This document shows, piece after piece, positions 1 through 9,645 of a stretch of 64,000 nt of DNA (its first letter is position 1; each line of letters starts with the position of its first letter). The notes under the pieces are model-generated. The model worked only from the letters and a program-made list of their open reading frames with translations. It was not told the origin of the DNA and did no database searches. The DNA is from Planctomycetota bacterium (GTDB taxonomy: Bacteria > Planctomycetota > PLA2 > JAEUHO01), in contig JAJDEN010000005.1 of assembly GCA_029259775.1 (NCBI GenBank), forward strand, positions 62,001 to 126,000, read 5' to 3'. The position numbers and the translations under genes are program-made.

Positions 1-36
1 GCCCCGCTCGGCCCGCTGATTGCGTAGGATCAGGGC

Positions 37-2502
37 ATGACCACCTCATGCCGCCTCGTGCTCGCAGTCTGCCTTTCGTTCCTCACCCTGCTGGGAGGGC
101 CGGCCGCGGCAGATGAGAAGGAGCCCAAGGCGGCCGCGTTCCTGCCTCACACGCCCAAGGCGTGGCTCGGGATCGCTCCCGTGGATCATCGCTCCCGTCG
201 GCCCATCAACCCCGACCAGATATTCTCCCGCCACATGGTCGACCCGGAGTCTGCCCCGCCGCGCGAGGGTGCCGAGGTCACCGGCGAGCGCGAGGCGCCG
301 CAGACATGGCAGGCCATCCAGGCGGATGACCAGGGCCAGGTGAAAGGCAAGATCGCGTGGGCCTACACGAAAGTCGACGCGCCGCGGGGCATGATTGCGA
401 TGGCGTGGCTCAAGAGCGGCGGCACGCTGTTCATCAACGGTACGCCGTACGTCGGCGCGATCTACGGGGACCGCTTCGAGGTGCCGGTGCGCTTGGAGAA
501 GGGCACCAACCACGTCTACGTGCGCGGCGTGCGGGGGGCGTTCACGCTGACGTTCTCCAAGCCGCCTGCGCGCGTGTTCCTGGCGCCGTTCCGTAGGACG
601 ACGCCGGACGTCGTCGCCGGCGAGGGGCTCGACACGGTCGCGGCCGTGCTGCTCGTCAACGCGCAAGACAGTCTGCTCGAGTCGTTCCGCTGCAAGATCG
701 ACGGCAACGAGTGGCTCCAGGGAACGCCGTCGCCCACCAGCATGCAGGTGGCCCCACTCAGCATGGTGCAGGTGCACCTGCCGCTGAAGACCAAGCCCGG
801 CAAGGTCGCACCGAAGGAGACGGGCAACGTCGAGATCGGCGTCACCATCGAGGGCGTCGGTACCGCGCTGGTCCCGCTGCAGATCCGCAAGCGCGACAAG
901 GCCGTCGTGCGGACGTTCGTTTCCAAGATCGACGACTCGGTCCAGCGCTATGGCATGCGTGAACCCCTCTCGGGGGCCGGGAAACAGCCGACGATGGGCC
1001 TGGTGCTGTCGCTCCACGGTGCCGGGGTCAATCCGCGTGGGCAGGCCAACGCCTACGGTCGCAAGAAGGACTTCTGGTTGTTCGCGGCGACCAATCGCGA
1101 TCGTTTTGGATTCGACTGGCAGGACTGGGGTCGCCTCGACGCCTACGAGGTGCTCGAAGAGGGCTTGCGCATCAGCGGCGTGCCGCGGGAGCGCGTCTAC
1201 CTCACTGGGCACTCCATGGGCGGACACGGCACGTGGCATCTGGGTGCGAACGATCCGGACGGCTTCGCGGCCATCGCACCCAGCGCCGGCTGGATCAGCT
1301 TCGACACCTACCCGGGACCGCGCCGGAAGGGCGAGTTGACCAGCATCTGGCATGCCGCCGACGGCGCGTCCTTGACGCGCAAGCTGATCGGCAACCTGAA
1401 GCAGCTGCCCACGTTCATCGTGCACGGCATGAAGGATGACAACGTCCCCTGGGCCCAGGCCCAGGAGATGGAAGCCCTGCTGACCAAGGCCGGCGCGCCG
1501 CCCAAGACGCATTATGAGAAGGACAAGAAGCACTGGTGGGATGGCTACCCCGAGCCGGGCGCTCAGTGCGTCGACTGGCCCGGCATCTTCAAGCTGTTCC
1601 GCAAGCACACCATCGCCAAGGCGCCCACGAAGATCAGCTTCAGCACCGTCGACCCCAGCGTCGATTCGCAGCATCACTGGATCTCGGTGCAACAGGTCCT
1701 CCGCTACGGGGAGAGGGCCTTCGTCGATGCGACGTGGGACCCGAAGACGGGCAAACTCGACATCACGACGAACAACGTGGGCATTCTGTATCTCGATCTG
1801 CCCGGCCCCTGCAAGCGCCTCTCGATCGATGCCTCGAGCCAGACCTTCGACGAGCCGATCACGGGGAAGCGGCGCTGGCAGCGCCGGGGCGAGACCTGGT
1901 CGGAGCTGCGCAGGGCCTACGCGGGCAAGACACCGACGGCGGGCGGCCCGTTCAAGCGCGCGTTCACGAACCGCTTCGTCATGGTGTACGGCACGACCGG
2001 AGAAGAAGACGAGCAGAAGGCCCTGCTGGAGCAGGCGCGCTTCGATGCCCAGCGTTGGATGTACCGCGGCAACGGCCAAGCGATCCTCCTCTCGGATACC
2101 GCCTTCCTCGACAACGATGGCCGCCTCGGCTTGGCAACACGAAACACGATCGTCTACGGCAACCGGGACACGAACGCGGCCTACAAGATGCTGGCCCGCG
2201 GGACGCCGGTCGTGCGCGGAGCCGTGCATCACGGTGCCCTCCGACGCGGCGAGGACATCGGTGCCTGCTACGTCGGACCGGGGCCTCGCCCCGGCACCCT
2301 CGTCGGCTTCTGCGCCTCCACCGGCGTAACGGGCGCGCGTTTGGGCTTCTCGCTGATGAAGTTCATTTCCGGCGCAGGCTGGCCCGACTTCGTGTTCTTC
2401 AACGAGGACATCCTGGACGACGGCGACGGTGGCGTATTCGAGGCCGGCTGGTACGACAGCCGCTGGGTCATCCAGAAGGGCAGTTTCTTACGCGAAGAGT
2501 GA
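37..2502 (+). CDS. Secreted alpha/beta hydrolase (PHB depolymerase / prolyl-oligopeptidase-like esterase)
   Basis: 821-aa ORF; N-terminal signal peptide MTTSCRLVLAVCLSFLTLLGGPAAA; nucleophile elbow TGHSMGGHGTWHLG; later HGMKDDNVPW acid region and KHWWDGYPEP. Confidence 0.85.
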   Translation: MTTSCRLVLAVCLSFLTLLGGPAAADEKEPKAAAFLPHTPKAWLGIAPVDHRSRRPINPDQIFSRHMVDPESAPPREGAEVTGEREAPQTWQAIQADDQGQVKGKIAWAYTKVDAPRGMIAMAWLKSGGTLFINGTPYVGAIYGDRFEVPVRLEKGTNHVYVRGVRGAFTLTFSKPPARVFLAPFRRTTPDVVAGEGLDTVAAVLLVNAQDSLLESFRCKIDGNEWLQGTPSPTSMQVAPLSMVQVHLPLKTKPGKVAPKETGNVEIGVTIEGVGTALVPLQIRKRDKAVVRTFVSKIDDSVQRYGMREPLSGAGKQPTMGLVLSLHGAGVNPRGQANAYGRKKDFWLFAATNRDRFGFDWQDWGRLDAYEVLEEGLRISGVPRERVYLTGHSMGGHGTWHLGANDPDGFAAIAPSAGWISFDTYPGPRRKGELTSIWHAADGASLTRKLIGNLKQLPTFIVHGMKDDNVPWAQAQEMEALLTKAGAPPKTHYEKDKKHWWDGYPEPGAQCVDWPGIFKLFRKHTIAKAPTKISFSTVDPSVDSQHHWISVQQVLRYGERAFVDATWDPKTGKLDITTNNVGILYLDLPGPCKRLSIDASSQTFDEPITGKRRWQRRGETWSELRRAYAGKTPTAGGPFKRAFTNRFVMVYGTTGEEDEQKALLEQARFDAQRWMYRGNGQAILLSDTAFLDNDGRLGLATRNTIVYGNRDTNAAYKMLARGTPVVRGAVHHGALRRGEDIGACYVGPGPRPGTLVGFCASTGVTGARLGFSLMKFISGAGWPDFVFFNEDILDDGDGGVFEAGWYDSRWVIQKGSFLREE

Positions 2503-2546
2503 CGTCTCCGCGAAGAGTGATCGGCTACGCCTCGATGTGGGATCTG

Positions 2547-3308
2547 CTACGCCTCGGCGACGACGTTCGCGATCAACGGCAGGAGATCCCCCGCCTTGCC
2601 CCGCAGGGACCACCGCACGTGCTCGCTGAGCTGCGTCGGCTCGGGATTCACCTCCACGGTCAACCGGCCGCGCCCGGCCGCTTCGAGCACGGGCTGCACG
2701 ATGTAGGGGAAGATCGCTGTCGTGCCCGCCACGATCACGAGGTCCGGGACGTCCTCGAGCAACTCGTGGTGCAGCCGTAGGATCTTCTCTTCCGGGAGCA
2801 TCTCACCAAACAGCACGGCGTCAGGTCGCAGGATGCCGTCGCAGGCCTGACAACGCGGCGTGTTGCGTAGCGCTCGCACCTCGGCAGGCGTGAACCGTCC
2901 GCGCTCGTCGCAGGCTAGGCAGCGCGTGTCGAGGACGTCCCCGTGGATATCGATGACGTTGCGGCTGCCGGCCAACCGGTGCAAGCCGTCCACGTTCTGG
3001 GTCAGCAGGACGAAGCGCGGCAGGCTCTGCTCGAGAAGCACAATGGCTTCATGCGCCGCGTTCGGTGCCGCGTCGACCGCGCGGCGGGCGAGCTCGCTCA
3101 CGACGCGCCACGTCCGGCCGGGGTCGGCCCGGAGCGTGGCGGCGCTCAGGGCCTCGACGGTCGCGTCGCCCTCGGCCTCGTCGTCATAGATCCCTCCCTG
3201 GCCGCGGTAGGTCTGGATGCCGGACTCCGCGGAGACGCCCGCGCCGGTGATCACCCCCACCGAGCTGACGTTGCCCAGCGCGTCCACGAGATCGTCCGGC
3301 AGGCGCAT
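2547..3308 (-). CDS. Sir2 family NAD-dependent protein deacylase
   Basis: 253 aa; GAGVSAESGIQTYRG, TQNVDGLH, HG, Zn-type CLAC...CQAC, VEVNPEP. Overlaps the upstream dehydrogenase by ATGA. Confidence 0.92.
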   Translation of the reverse strand: MRLPDDLVDALGNVSSVGVITGAGVSAESGIQTYRGQGGIYDDEAEGDATVEALSAATLRADPGRTWRVVSELARRAVDAAPNAAHEAIVLLEQSLPRFVLLTQNVDGLHRLAGSRNVIDIHGDVLDTRCLACDERGRFTPAEVRALRNTPRCQACDGILRPDAVLFGEMLPEEKILRLHHELLEDVPDLVIVAGTTAIFPYIVQPVLEAAGRGRLTVEVNPEPTQLSEHVRWSLRGKAGDLLPLIANVVAEA

Positions 3309-4312
3309 CAGTAGCCCGCGTCCAGATCCACGCGGTTGGGGATCTCCGCGCCGTCGGCGGCCGCCAGCAGGAGGCGCGCGAGCGCCCGCGCCCTGGCCGG
3401 CTCGTTCTGGTGCGTGAGCCCCGCGCGGTGAGGACTGAGCACGACGTTCTCCAGCTCGTGGAAGGGGAAGGCGGACGGCAAGGTGGCCGCTCGCTCGGCC
3501 TCGGCCTTGGGATACTCGTACCAGACGTCGAGCCCCGCCCCGGCAAGCCGCCCTTCGGCGAGCGCCTCGTAGAGTGCTTGCTCCTCGATCAGCGGCCCCC
3601 GGCCCACGTTCACGACGTACGCACTCGGCTTCAGCGAGCGCACGGCGACGGCGTCGAGGATGTTCGTGGTCGCTTGCGTGAGCGGCAGACAGACGATCAC
3701 GGCGTCGGCATCCGGCAAGATGCGCGAGAGCGCGGCCGGCGGCGCGAGCTCGACCGGACCGTGCCGATCCCCCTCCGCCGCATGCCGCCGGACGGCCGTG
3801 ACCCGCATGCCGAGGGAGCGGCAGCTGTGGGCGACACGCTGGCCGATCGCACCGTAGCCCAGCACGACGGCATGGCCGCCTGCTAGCGTTCTCGTCTCTG
3901 GCTCCGCCCAGCGCCGGCGCCAGTCCCCGCCGCGAAGCTCCTGGTCGTGGGGCACGATCAGCTTGGCGGCGGCCAGCAGGAGAGCCAGGGCCAGCTCGGC
4001 GGTCGACGCCGCATTGTGATGCAGGTTGTGGACCGAGAGATCCTCGCGCCCTTGCAAGCGAAGGCGCGTCGCGCCCGGCAACCCCGCATAGGGGATGAAC
4101 ACATGGCGCAATGCCGGGCAGGCCGCGAGCTGCTCGTCGGACGGTACGCCTCGGACCAGGGCATCGACCCGGGCTCCCGGCGGCAGCGACGCCGCGACGA
4201 GCAGCTCGACACGATCATCGAGGGCCCGTCGCAGGTGGCCGTGGAACGCGGCATCCTCTTCGGACGCCCCTTCGGATCCATCGTCGGACGGCAGCCAGGC
4301 TACGTAGCTCAC
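3308..4312 (-). CDS. D-isomer-specific 2-hydroxyacid dehydrogenase family protein
   Basis: 334 aa; VVLGYGAIGQRVAHSCRSLGMRVTAVRR NAD-binding motif, VNVGRGPLIEEQALYEAL, SPHRAG. Confidence 0.9.
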   Translation of the reverse strand: MSYVAWLPSDDGSEGASEEDAAFHGHLRRALDDRVELLVAASLPPGARVDALVRGVPSDEQLAACPALRHVFIPYAGLPGATRLRLQGREDLSVHNLHHNAASTAELALALLLAAAKLIVPHDQELRGGDWRRRWAEPETRTLAGGHAVVLGYGAIGQRVAHSCRSLGMRVTAVRRHAAEGDRHGPVELAPPAALSRILPDADAVIVCLPLTQATTNILDAVAVRSLKPSAYVVNVGRGPLIEEQALYEALAEGRLAGAGLDVWYEYPKAEAERAATLPSAFPFHELENVVLSPHRAGLTHQNEPARARALARLLLAAADGAEIPNRVDLDAGY

Positions 4313-4321
4313 GCGGTGAGC

Positions 4322-6019
4322 CTACGCGACGTCGTCCTTGCCGGGGCCGCCCTTCTTCTTCGAGCCGCCCGGCTTCGCGTCACCACGCGTCGCGGTGCCG
4401 TCGGTGGCGTCGTCGGACATCTTCTTGGCAACGGCCTCGTCTACGAGCTTGCCGAAGAACTCCGGCATCTCGACGCCGCCGATGTCACGCATCATGTGCA
4501 GCATCGGGGGCAGCGACCCGGCCATGCTGGAGAGGAAGTTCGCCGTCGAGCTTCCGCCCTGGCCACCTCCGCCGCCACCGGCGCCGTCCCAGACCACGAC
4601 CTTGTCGAACTTGATGTTCGAGATCGCCTTCGCCGCGTTCTCGGAGAGGGCCTCGAGCTGCTCGAGCATGAGCATCTGGAACGCTGCCTGCGGTGTCTCG
4701 CAGGCACGCACGATCTCGCCGAAGCCCTGCCCCTTCTTGGCCAGGATCTCGTACTGACCGCGCGCCTCGGCTTCGAGCTTGGCGAAGATGGCCTTCGCTT
4801 CACCCTCGGCCTCGATGCGCCGGCGCTCGGCCTCCGCTTCGGCGTCCACGATGATGCGCGCCTTCTGGGCGATGGCCGGGGCGACGAGGTCGGCCCTCTT
4901 CTCTTCCTCGACCTTGAGGGCTTCGGCCTTCGCGGCCTTGGCCTGCGCTACGTACTGCGCCTCGAGTACGTCCGCCTCAGCGACGCGCTTCTTCGTTTCA
5001 CCGATCTGGTAGGCCTGGGCGCGCTCGACCTGCAGCGTGGCCTCGGCCTGCGCGATCAGGGCCTTGGACTCGTTCTCGCCCTGCACGGCCTTCGCGTCGG
5101 CATCGGCGACGCGCACGCGCTTCTCGCGGTTGGCGTCGGCGATCTGGGAGTCACGCTGGAACTCGGCGGTCTGCTCGCCGATCTTCGTCTCCTTGTCGAG
5201 CACGGCGACCTGGACCAAGCGTTCCCGGTCGGCTGCCTTGGTGCCGATGTCGCGTTCCTTGTGCGCCTCGGCGACCTGCACATCCTTGAGGCGGTTGGCG
5301 TTCGCCACGCCGACGGCACCCTTCTTTTCCTGGTCGGCCACGTCGATCTCAGCCTGCTGGATCGCGGTCGATGCGGCCTTGCGTCCGATCGCCTCGATGT
5401 AGCCGGACTCGTCCGTGATGTCCGTGATGTTCACGTTGATGAGGACCAGGCCGATCTTCTTGAGCTCGGGCTCGAGCGAGCTCTGGATGCGATCGAGGAA
5501 GGAGTCACGGTCCCGGTTGATCTCCTCGATCTTCATGGACGCGATCACCTGGCGCAGCTGGCCGAAGATGATGTCGCGCGCCTGCGCCTGGATGTCCTGC
5601 TCGCGAAGACCGAGCAGACGGATGGCCGCGTTGTTCATGAACGAGGGCTCGGTGCCAATGGCGACCGTGAAGATCGAGGGCACGTTCACGCGGATGTTCT
5701 CGATCGAGAGCGCGCCACGCAGGGGGATCTCGATCTGCAGCGGTTCGAGGTCCAGGTAGTCGTAGTCCTGGAATAGCGGGATGATGAACGCCGCGCCGCC
5801 GTGGACGCACTTGCTTGCGCCGCCTCCGCCAACCTTGCCGTACACGACGAGGACCTTGTTCGACGGACAGCGCTTGTAACGCTTGATCAGCAGGATGATC
5901 GTGCTGAACACGAAGAGGATCGCAAACATGACCAGGAGGACCATGGGGTCTCCGAAGTCGAGTTTGCCGAGAACCGAACCGAAGAAGTGCGTCACGTAGA
6001 GTCCTTCCATTCCAAACAT
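4322..6019 (-). CDS. Flotillin-family (SPFH domain) protein
   Basis: 565 aa; N-terminal TM, SPFH region (IPLRGALSIENIRVNVPSIFTVAIG), long Ala/Glu-rich coiled coil (EAEAERRRIEAEGEAKAIFAKLEAEARGQYEILAKKGQGF), Gly-rich C-terminus. Confidence 0.92.
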   Translation of the reverse strand: MFGMEGLYVTHFFGSVLGKLDFGDPMVLLVMFAILFVFSTIILLIKRYKRCPSNKVLVVYGKVGGGGASKCVHGGAAFIIPLFQDYDYLDLEPLQIEIPLRGALSIENIRVNVPSIFTVAIGTEPSFMNNAAIRLLGLREQDIQAQARDIIFGQLRQVIASMKIEEINRDRDSFLDRIQSSLEPELKKIGLVLINVNITDITDESGYIEAIGRKAASTAIQQAEIDVADQEKKGAVGVANANRLKDVQVAEAHKERDIGTKAADRERLVQVAVLDKETKIGEQTAEFQRDSQIADANREKRVRVADADAKAVQGENESKALIAQAEATLQVERAQAYQIGETKKRVAEADVLEAQYVAQAKAAKAEALKVEEEKRADLVAPAIAQKARIIVDAEAEAERRRIEAEGEAKAIFAKLEAEARGQYEILAKKGQGFGEIVRACETPQAAFQMLMLEQLEALSENAAKAISNIKFDKVVVWDGAGGGGGGQGGSSTANFLSSMAGSLPPMLHMMRDIGGVEMPEFFGKLVDEAVAKKMSDDATDGTATRGDAKPGGSKKKGGPGKDDVA

Positions 6020-6045
6020 GTTCGTTGCCGCTCCGTGCCGCGAGG

Positions 6046-6621
6046 TCAGGCAGGCACGACCTTGAGCGTCTCACCACTGGCGACGTCGATGATCTTGACG
6101 ACCTTGCCGGTGCCGATGGCTTCGCCGTCGGTGATGGCCGGCAGCTCGACCGTACGACCTTGGATCTCGACCGTCACCTTGCCGCGGCCTTCACCGCCGC
6201 CGGGGATGCGGAGATAGACCTCACCCTGATGTCCGATCGCGTTGCGGATCACGAGCGAGCCCGACGCACCCAGGTTGTAGAGCGCGCGCATCATGTAGGC
6301 GACGATGATCATGGCGACGAGGCCGGCCACACCCGCGATGGCGATGCGATTGAACGAGGACATGTCGGACTTCTCGAGCGAAAGGCCCGTGAGACCGAAG
6401 ATGCCTCCGAACGCGACCAGCGTCTTGAACGACAGGATGCCGAAGAAAATGTTGCCCTGCGTCCCATGAGCCGGGTCGCCGTCGATGCCGGCATCGACGG
6501 CGGTGTCCGGCGACATGTCCATGTCGTGATCGCCGCCCAAGCCGATGACCTGAAGGATCACCTGGATGACGAGCAAGGTGCAGCCGATGAGGGCCGCCCA
6601 GAAATAGACTGCGTGCTCCAT
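6046..6621 (-). CDS. NfeD/YqiJ-like membrane protein with OB-fold, flotillin partner
   Basis: Likely start MEHAVYFWAALIGCTLLVIQ inside the longer ORF 6046..7161; several TM segments, then IGHQGEVYLRIPGGGEGRGKVTVEIQGRTVELPA (OB-fold-like). Adjacent to flotillin. Confidence 0.8.
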   Translation of the reverse strand: MEHAVYFWAALIGCTLLVIQVILQVIGLGGDHDMDMSPDTAVDAGIDGDPAHGTQGNIFFGILSFKTLVAFGGIFGLTGLSLEKSDMSSFNRIAIAGVAGLVAMIIVAYMMRALYNLGASGSLVIRNAIGHQGEVYLRIPGGGEGRGKVTVEIQGRTVELPAITDGEAIGTGKVVKIIDVASGETLKVVPA

Positions 6622-6836
6622 GCAGGTTGTCTCCCGTGGATCTCGCAGCCTCAAGTTCCGTGCCGCGGACCCACAACCGCGGGAAGAGCCCGATTGTGCC
6701 GCCCTGGCCGACCCCGCGCAAGGCCGCCCGGACTGTGCGCGTGTCCTCGCGCGCTGCAAGCTTCGTTCAGGGCAGAACGTTCCGTTCAGTGCGCGCCGGC
6801 GGCGATCTCTCGGCGTTTCGGGTCCACACGGGCCTG

Positions 6837-8090
6837 CTAGCCGCCTTTGGCCTCCAGCCGCTCGATGGCGGCCTCCACGGCCGCGCGAATCGTCTCGTCC
6901 TCGTGGGCTCGCAGGCGCTTCAGCGCGGGGAGAGCTCTCGCACCTTCCGTGCCCATGCGCGCCAGGGTGCGCGCCGCGATCCGTAGGGCCGCCTGGTCCT
7001 CGCCCCCCAACGAGGCAATGAGTACGTCCAGCGCGGGTTCCAAGGCGTGCTCCACTTCCCAGAGTTTCTGCGCCGCCATCGTGCGAACCACGGGGTCCTC
7101 GTGGACCAGCGCACGCTCGAGCGCGGAAAAGGCCGGCTTGCCCATGCGCCGCAAGGCCCACAAGAGCGCCGGGACCCTGCGCCCCTCGGCATGCCGGAGC
7201 GCGGCCTCGATCAGCGGCAGCGCAGGCGCGCCGATGCTGCCCAGCGCGGTGGAAGCCTGCCCACGTACCAGCGCCCGCTCATCCCCCAGCAAGGCCAGGA
7301 TCGCGGGAACCTCCGGGGCGGCTCGCGCCCCGGCACTGCCGAGCGCCATCACCGCGTACATCACGACTTCGGTCACCGGGTCCTGCAGCGCGCGTGCGAG
7401 TTGGGGACGCAAGCGGTCGATCGTCGCGTCGTCGAGACGCTCCTGGAACTCGATCTGGGCCAGCCCGTAGGCGCCCGCGTTGCGGGTCGGTCCGTCGTCG
7501 TCACCCAGCGCGCGCTCGAACAGAGGTACGAGCTCGAGCCGTCGGCTCGTGCGGCGGGCCAGCGTGCGCAGCGCCCCAGCCCGTACGGCCGCCTCCGGGT
7601 CGCCCGCGGCTTGCTCGAGCGCGGCCTCCACGCGGGGGAAGTGATCGGGACCGAGGTACGCGCACGCCTCGGCCGCCGTGCGACGAACCTGCGCGATGTC
7701 AGACGCCAGCCCGAGTGCGAACGCCTCAGCCAAGGGAGGGTCGCTCGGGCCGTAGCGGGCCACGGCCAGCAGCCCGCCCCACTGGATCCCCCAGTCCGTG
7801 TGCCGAAGCGCCTGCAGGATCACAGGCCGCGGGGAGGCCTCCACCCGCGCCAGGACCTGATCGACGAGGCCGCGCGCCGTGATCTCAGCATCGGGGCCCG
7901 CCCCGAGGCCGCGCAAGCGCGGTCCGAGGTCGTCGAAGGGGCCGGCGTGCGGGCTGTTCCCGGACCCCGGAGGCGACCCAGCATGCGGATCCCCCGGGTT
8001 CACCTTGGACGCCGTGCCTTCGGCGAAGAAGAACAGCGCCGAGACCCCCGCGAACAAGAGTCCGAGGAGCACCAACGAGCGGCGGCTCAT
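6837..8090 (-). CDS. HEAT-repeat protein with N-terminal membrane anchor/signal
   Basis: Likely start MSRRSLVLLGLLFAGVSALFFFA; multiple HEAT/PBS-lyase-type helical repeats (DPEAAVRAGALRTLARR, DEALVRGQASTALGSIG). Start overlaps the AAA gene stop (ATGA). Confidence 0.85.
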   Translation of the reverse strand: MSRRSLVLLGLLFAGVSALFFFAEGTASKVNPGDPHAGSPPGSGNSPHAGPFDDLGPRLRGLGAGPDAEITARGLVDQVLARVEASPRPVILQALRHTDWGIQWGGLLAVARYGPSDPPLAEAFALGLASDIAQVRRTAAEACAYLGPDHFPRVEAALEQAAGDPEAAVRAGALRTLARRTSRRLELVPLFERALGDDDGPTRNAGAYGLAQIEFQERLDDATIDRLRPQLARALQDPVTEVVMYAVMALGSAGARAAPEVPAILALLGDERALVRGQASTALGSIGAPALPLIEAALRHAEGRRVPALLWALRRMGKPAFSALERALVHEDPVVRTMAAQKLWEVEHALEPALDVLIASLGGEDQAALRIAARTLARMGTEGARALPALKRLRAHEDETIRAAVEAAIERLEAKGG

Positions 8091-9586
8091 GCTCCGTCTC
8101 CGTCGCCCGCTGGCACCGCGCGGCCGTGCGCCCATGCCCGCAGCGCATCCACGCTCTCACGCCGGGTGACCGCCAAGGGGCGCGTCGACGCGATCTCCGT
8201 CAGGAGGACCTCCGTCGTCAGCTGCTTGCCTACGGCGAACGCCGCATACAGGCCGGCGACGATCACCTGCTCGATCTCGGCGCCACTGAAGTCCTTGCTA
8301 GCGGCTGCGAGCGCCGCGGTATCGAAGTCCTCCGGGGCGCGATCACGGCGGGCCAGATGTACGTCGAAGATCGCGCGGCGCTCCCCCGACGTGGGCAGAT
8401 CGACGAAGAAGATCTCGTCGAAGCGGCCCTTGCGCATGAGTTCGGGAGGCAGCTGCGACACATCGTTGCACGTCGCGACGAGGAACACGGGCGACGTCCG
8501 GTCCTGCAGCCAGCCCAGCAACCTACCGAAGATGCGGCGCGAGAGGCCACCGTCGGAGTCGGCGCTGCCTGCGTAGGCGAAGGCCTTCTCGATCTCATCC
8601 ACCATGAGCACACAAGGCGCCATGTGCTCTGCCGTGCGCAGGGCGCGCTCGAGGTTCTTGTCCGACTCTCCGATGAACTTGTCGTAGATGCGGCCCGCTT
8701 CGAGGCGCAGCAGGGGCAGCCGCCAATCGTGGGCGATCGCCTTGGCCACGAGGCTCTTGCCGCAGCCCTGCACGCCGAGGAGCATCAACCCCTTCGGAGG
8801 CGGCAGGCCAAACTCCTTGGCCTCACGACCGTACGCGTGGCGACGGCGGAGCAGCCACTGCTTCAGGTTGCCCAGGCCGCCGACATCCTCCAGGGAGACG
8901 TCGACCGGTACGTACTCGAGGACGCCGCCTTCTTGCAACATGCGACGCTTCATCTCGAGCACGCCCTCGATGTCCTCGCCCGAGAGAATCAGGTCGTCTG
9001 CCACGCAGCGCTTGAGAGCGCGTTCGGCCTCGGCCCATGTCAGCCCCTTGAGGGTCTCGATGAGCCGATCGAAGCCTGCCTCATCGAGGGCGACCTGGAC
9101 CGGAGCGGCCACGGAGAAGTCGTGGATGACGCGCCGCGCGAGCGTGTGCAGCTCGTCTTGCGTCGGGTGCGGCAGGCGCCACGAGGCACAGAGGGGCCGT
9201 AGCGCTGGAGGGAGTTCGATGTCGGGGCCCGAGATCACGATCGTCCGCCGATCGCCATCGAAATGCCGGGCGAGGTCGAGGATGCGCCGCTGGGTCTCCG
9301 CGTCGTTCACCCACTGCTGGAGGTCGCGAAAGAGGAACAGGGCCTCGCGCTGCATGCGGACCGCGGCATCGAACGCCTGCTCGAGGCTCTTGCCGCGGTT
9401 GAGCGCGTTCATGGATCCCGATCGGCGGAGGCCCCGCGTGAGGGTCCAGACATAGAGCGGCATGTCGAGTTTGCGGGCCGCCCGGGCCAGCAGTTCCTCG
9501 ATGCGCTCCTCGTCCACGCCATGCACCGCGATCAGCGGGAGCCGCGACCGGATCAGGAGCTCCAGTTCCGTTTGCGCGTCGATCAT
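8087..9586 (-). CDS. AAA+ ATPase (Ycf46/FtsH-type AAA module)
   Basis: 499 aa; GVQGCGKSLVAKAIA Walker A, VLMVDEIEKAF Walker B, SRRIFGRLLGWLQ, RKGRFDEIFFVDLP. Confidence 0.9.
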   Translation of the reverse strand: MIDAQTELELLIRSRLPLIAVHGVDEERIEELLARAARKLDMPLYVWTLTRGLRRSGSMNALNRGKSLEQAFDAAVRMQREALFLFRDLQQWVNDAETQRRILDLARHFDGDRRTIVISGPDIELPPALRPLCASWRLPHPTQDELHTLARRVIHDFSVAAPVQVALDEAGFDRLIETLKGLTWAEAERALKRCVADDLILSGEDIEGVLEMKRRMLQEGGVLEYVPVDVSLEDVGGLGNLKQWLLRRRHAYGREAKEFGLPPPKGLMLLGVQGCGKSLVAKAIAHDWRLPLLRLEAGRIYDKFIGESDKNLERALRTAEHMAPCVLMVDEIEKAFAYAGSADSDGGLSRRIFGRLLGWLQDRTSPVFLVATCNDVSQLPPELMRKGRFDEIFFVDLPTSGERRAIFDVHLARRDRAPEDFDTAALAAASKDFSGAEIEQVIVAGLYAAFAVGKQLTTEVLLTEIASTRPLAVTRRESVDALRAWAHGRAVPAGDGDGA

Positions 9587-9645
9587 GGGGCGCCGCCTTG
9601 CATCGGCGTCACTCTACCCCCCGAACCCGCCTGGCGGCCTGCCTC

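Noticed and set aside
6622-7161. N-terminal extension of the 371-aa ORF at 6046-7161
   Set aside because: The upstream part overlaps the HEAT gene on the same strand in another frame and is Arg/Gly-rich; MEHAVYFWAALIG at 6621 is the plausible start.
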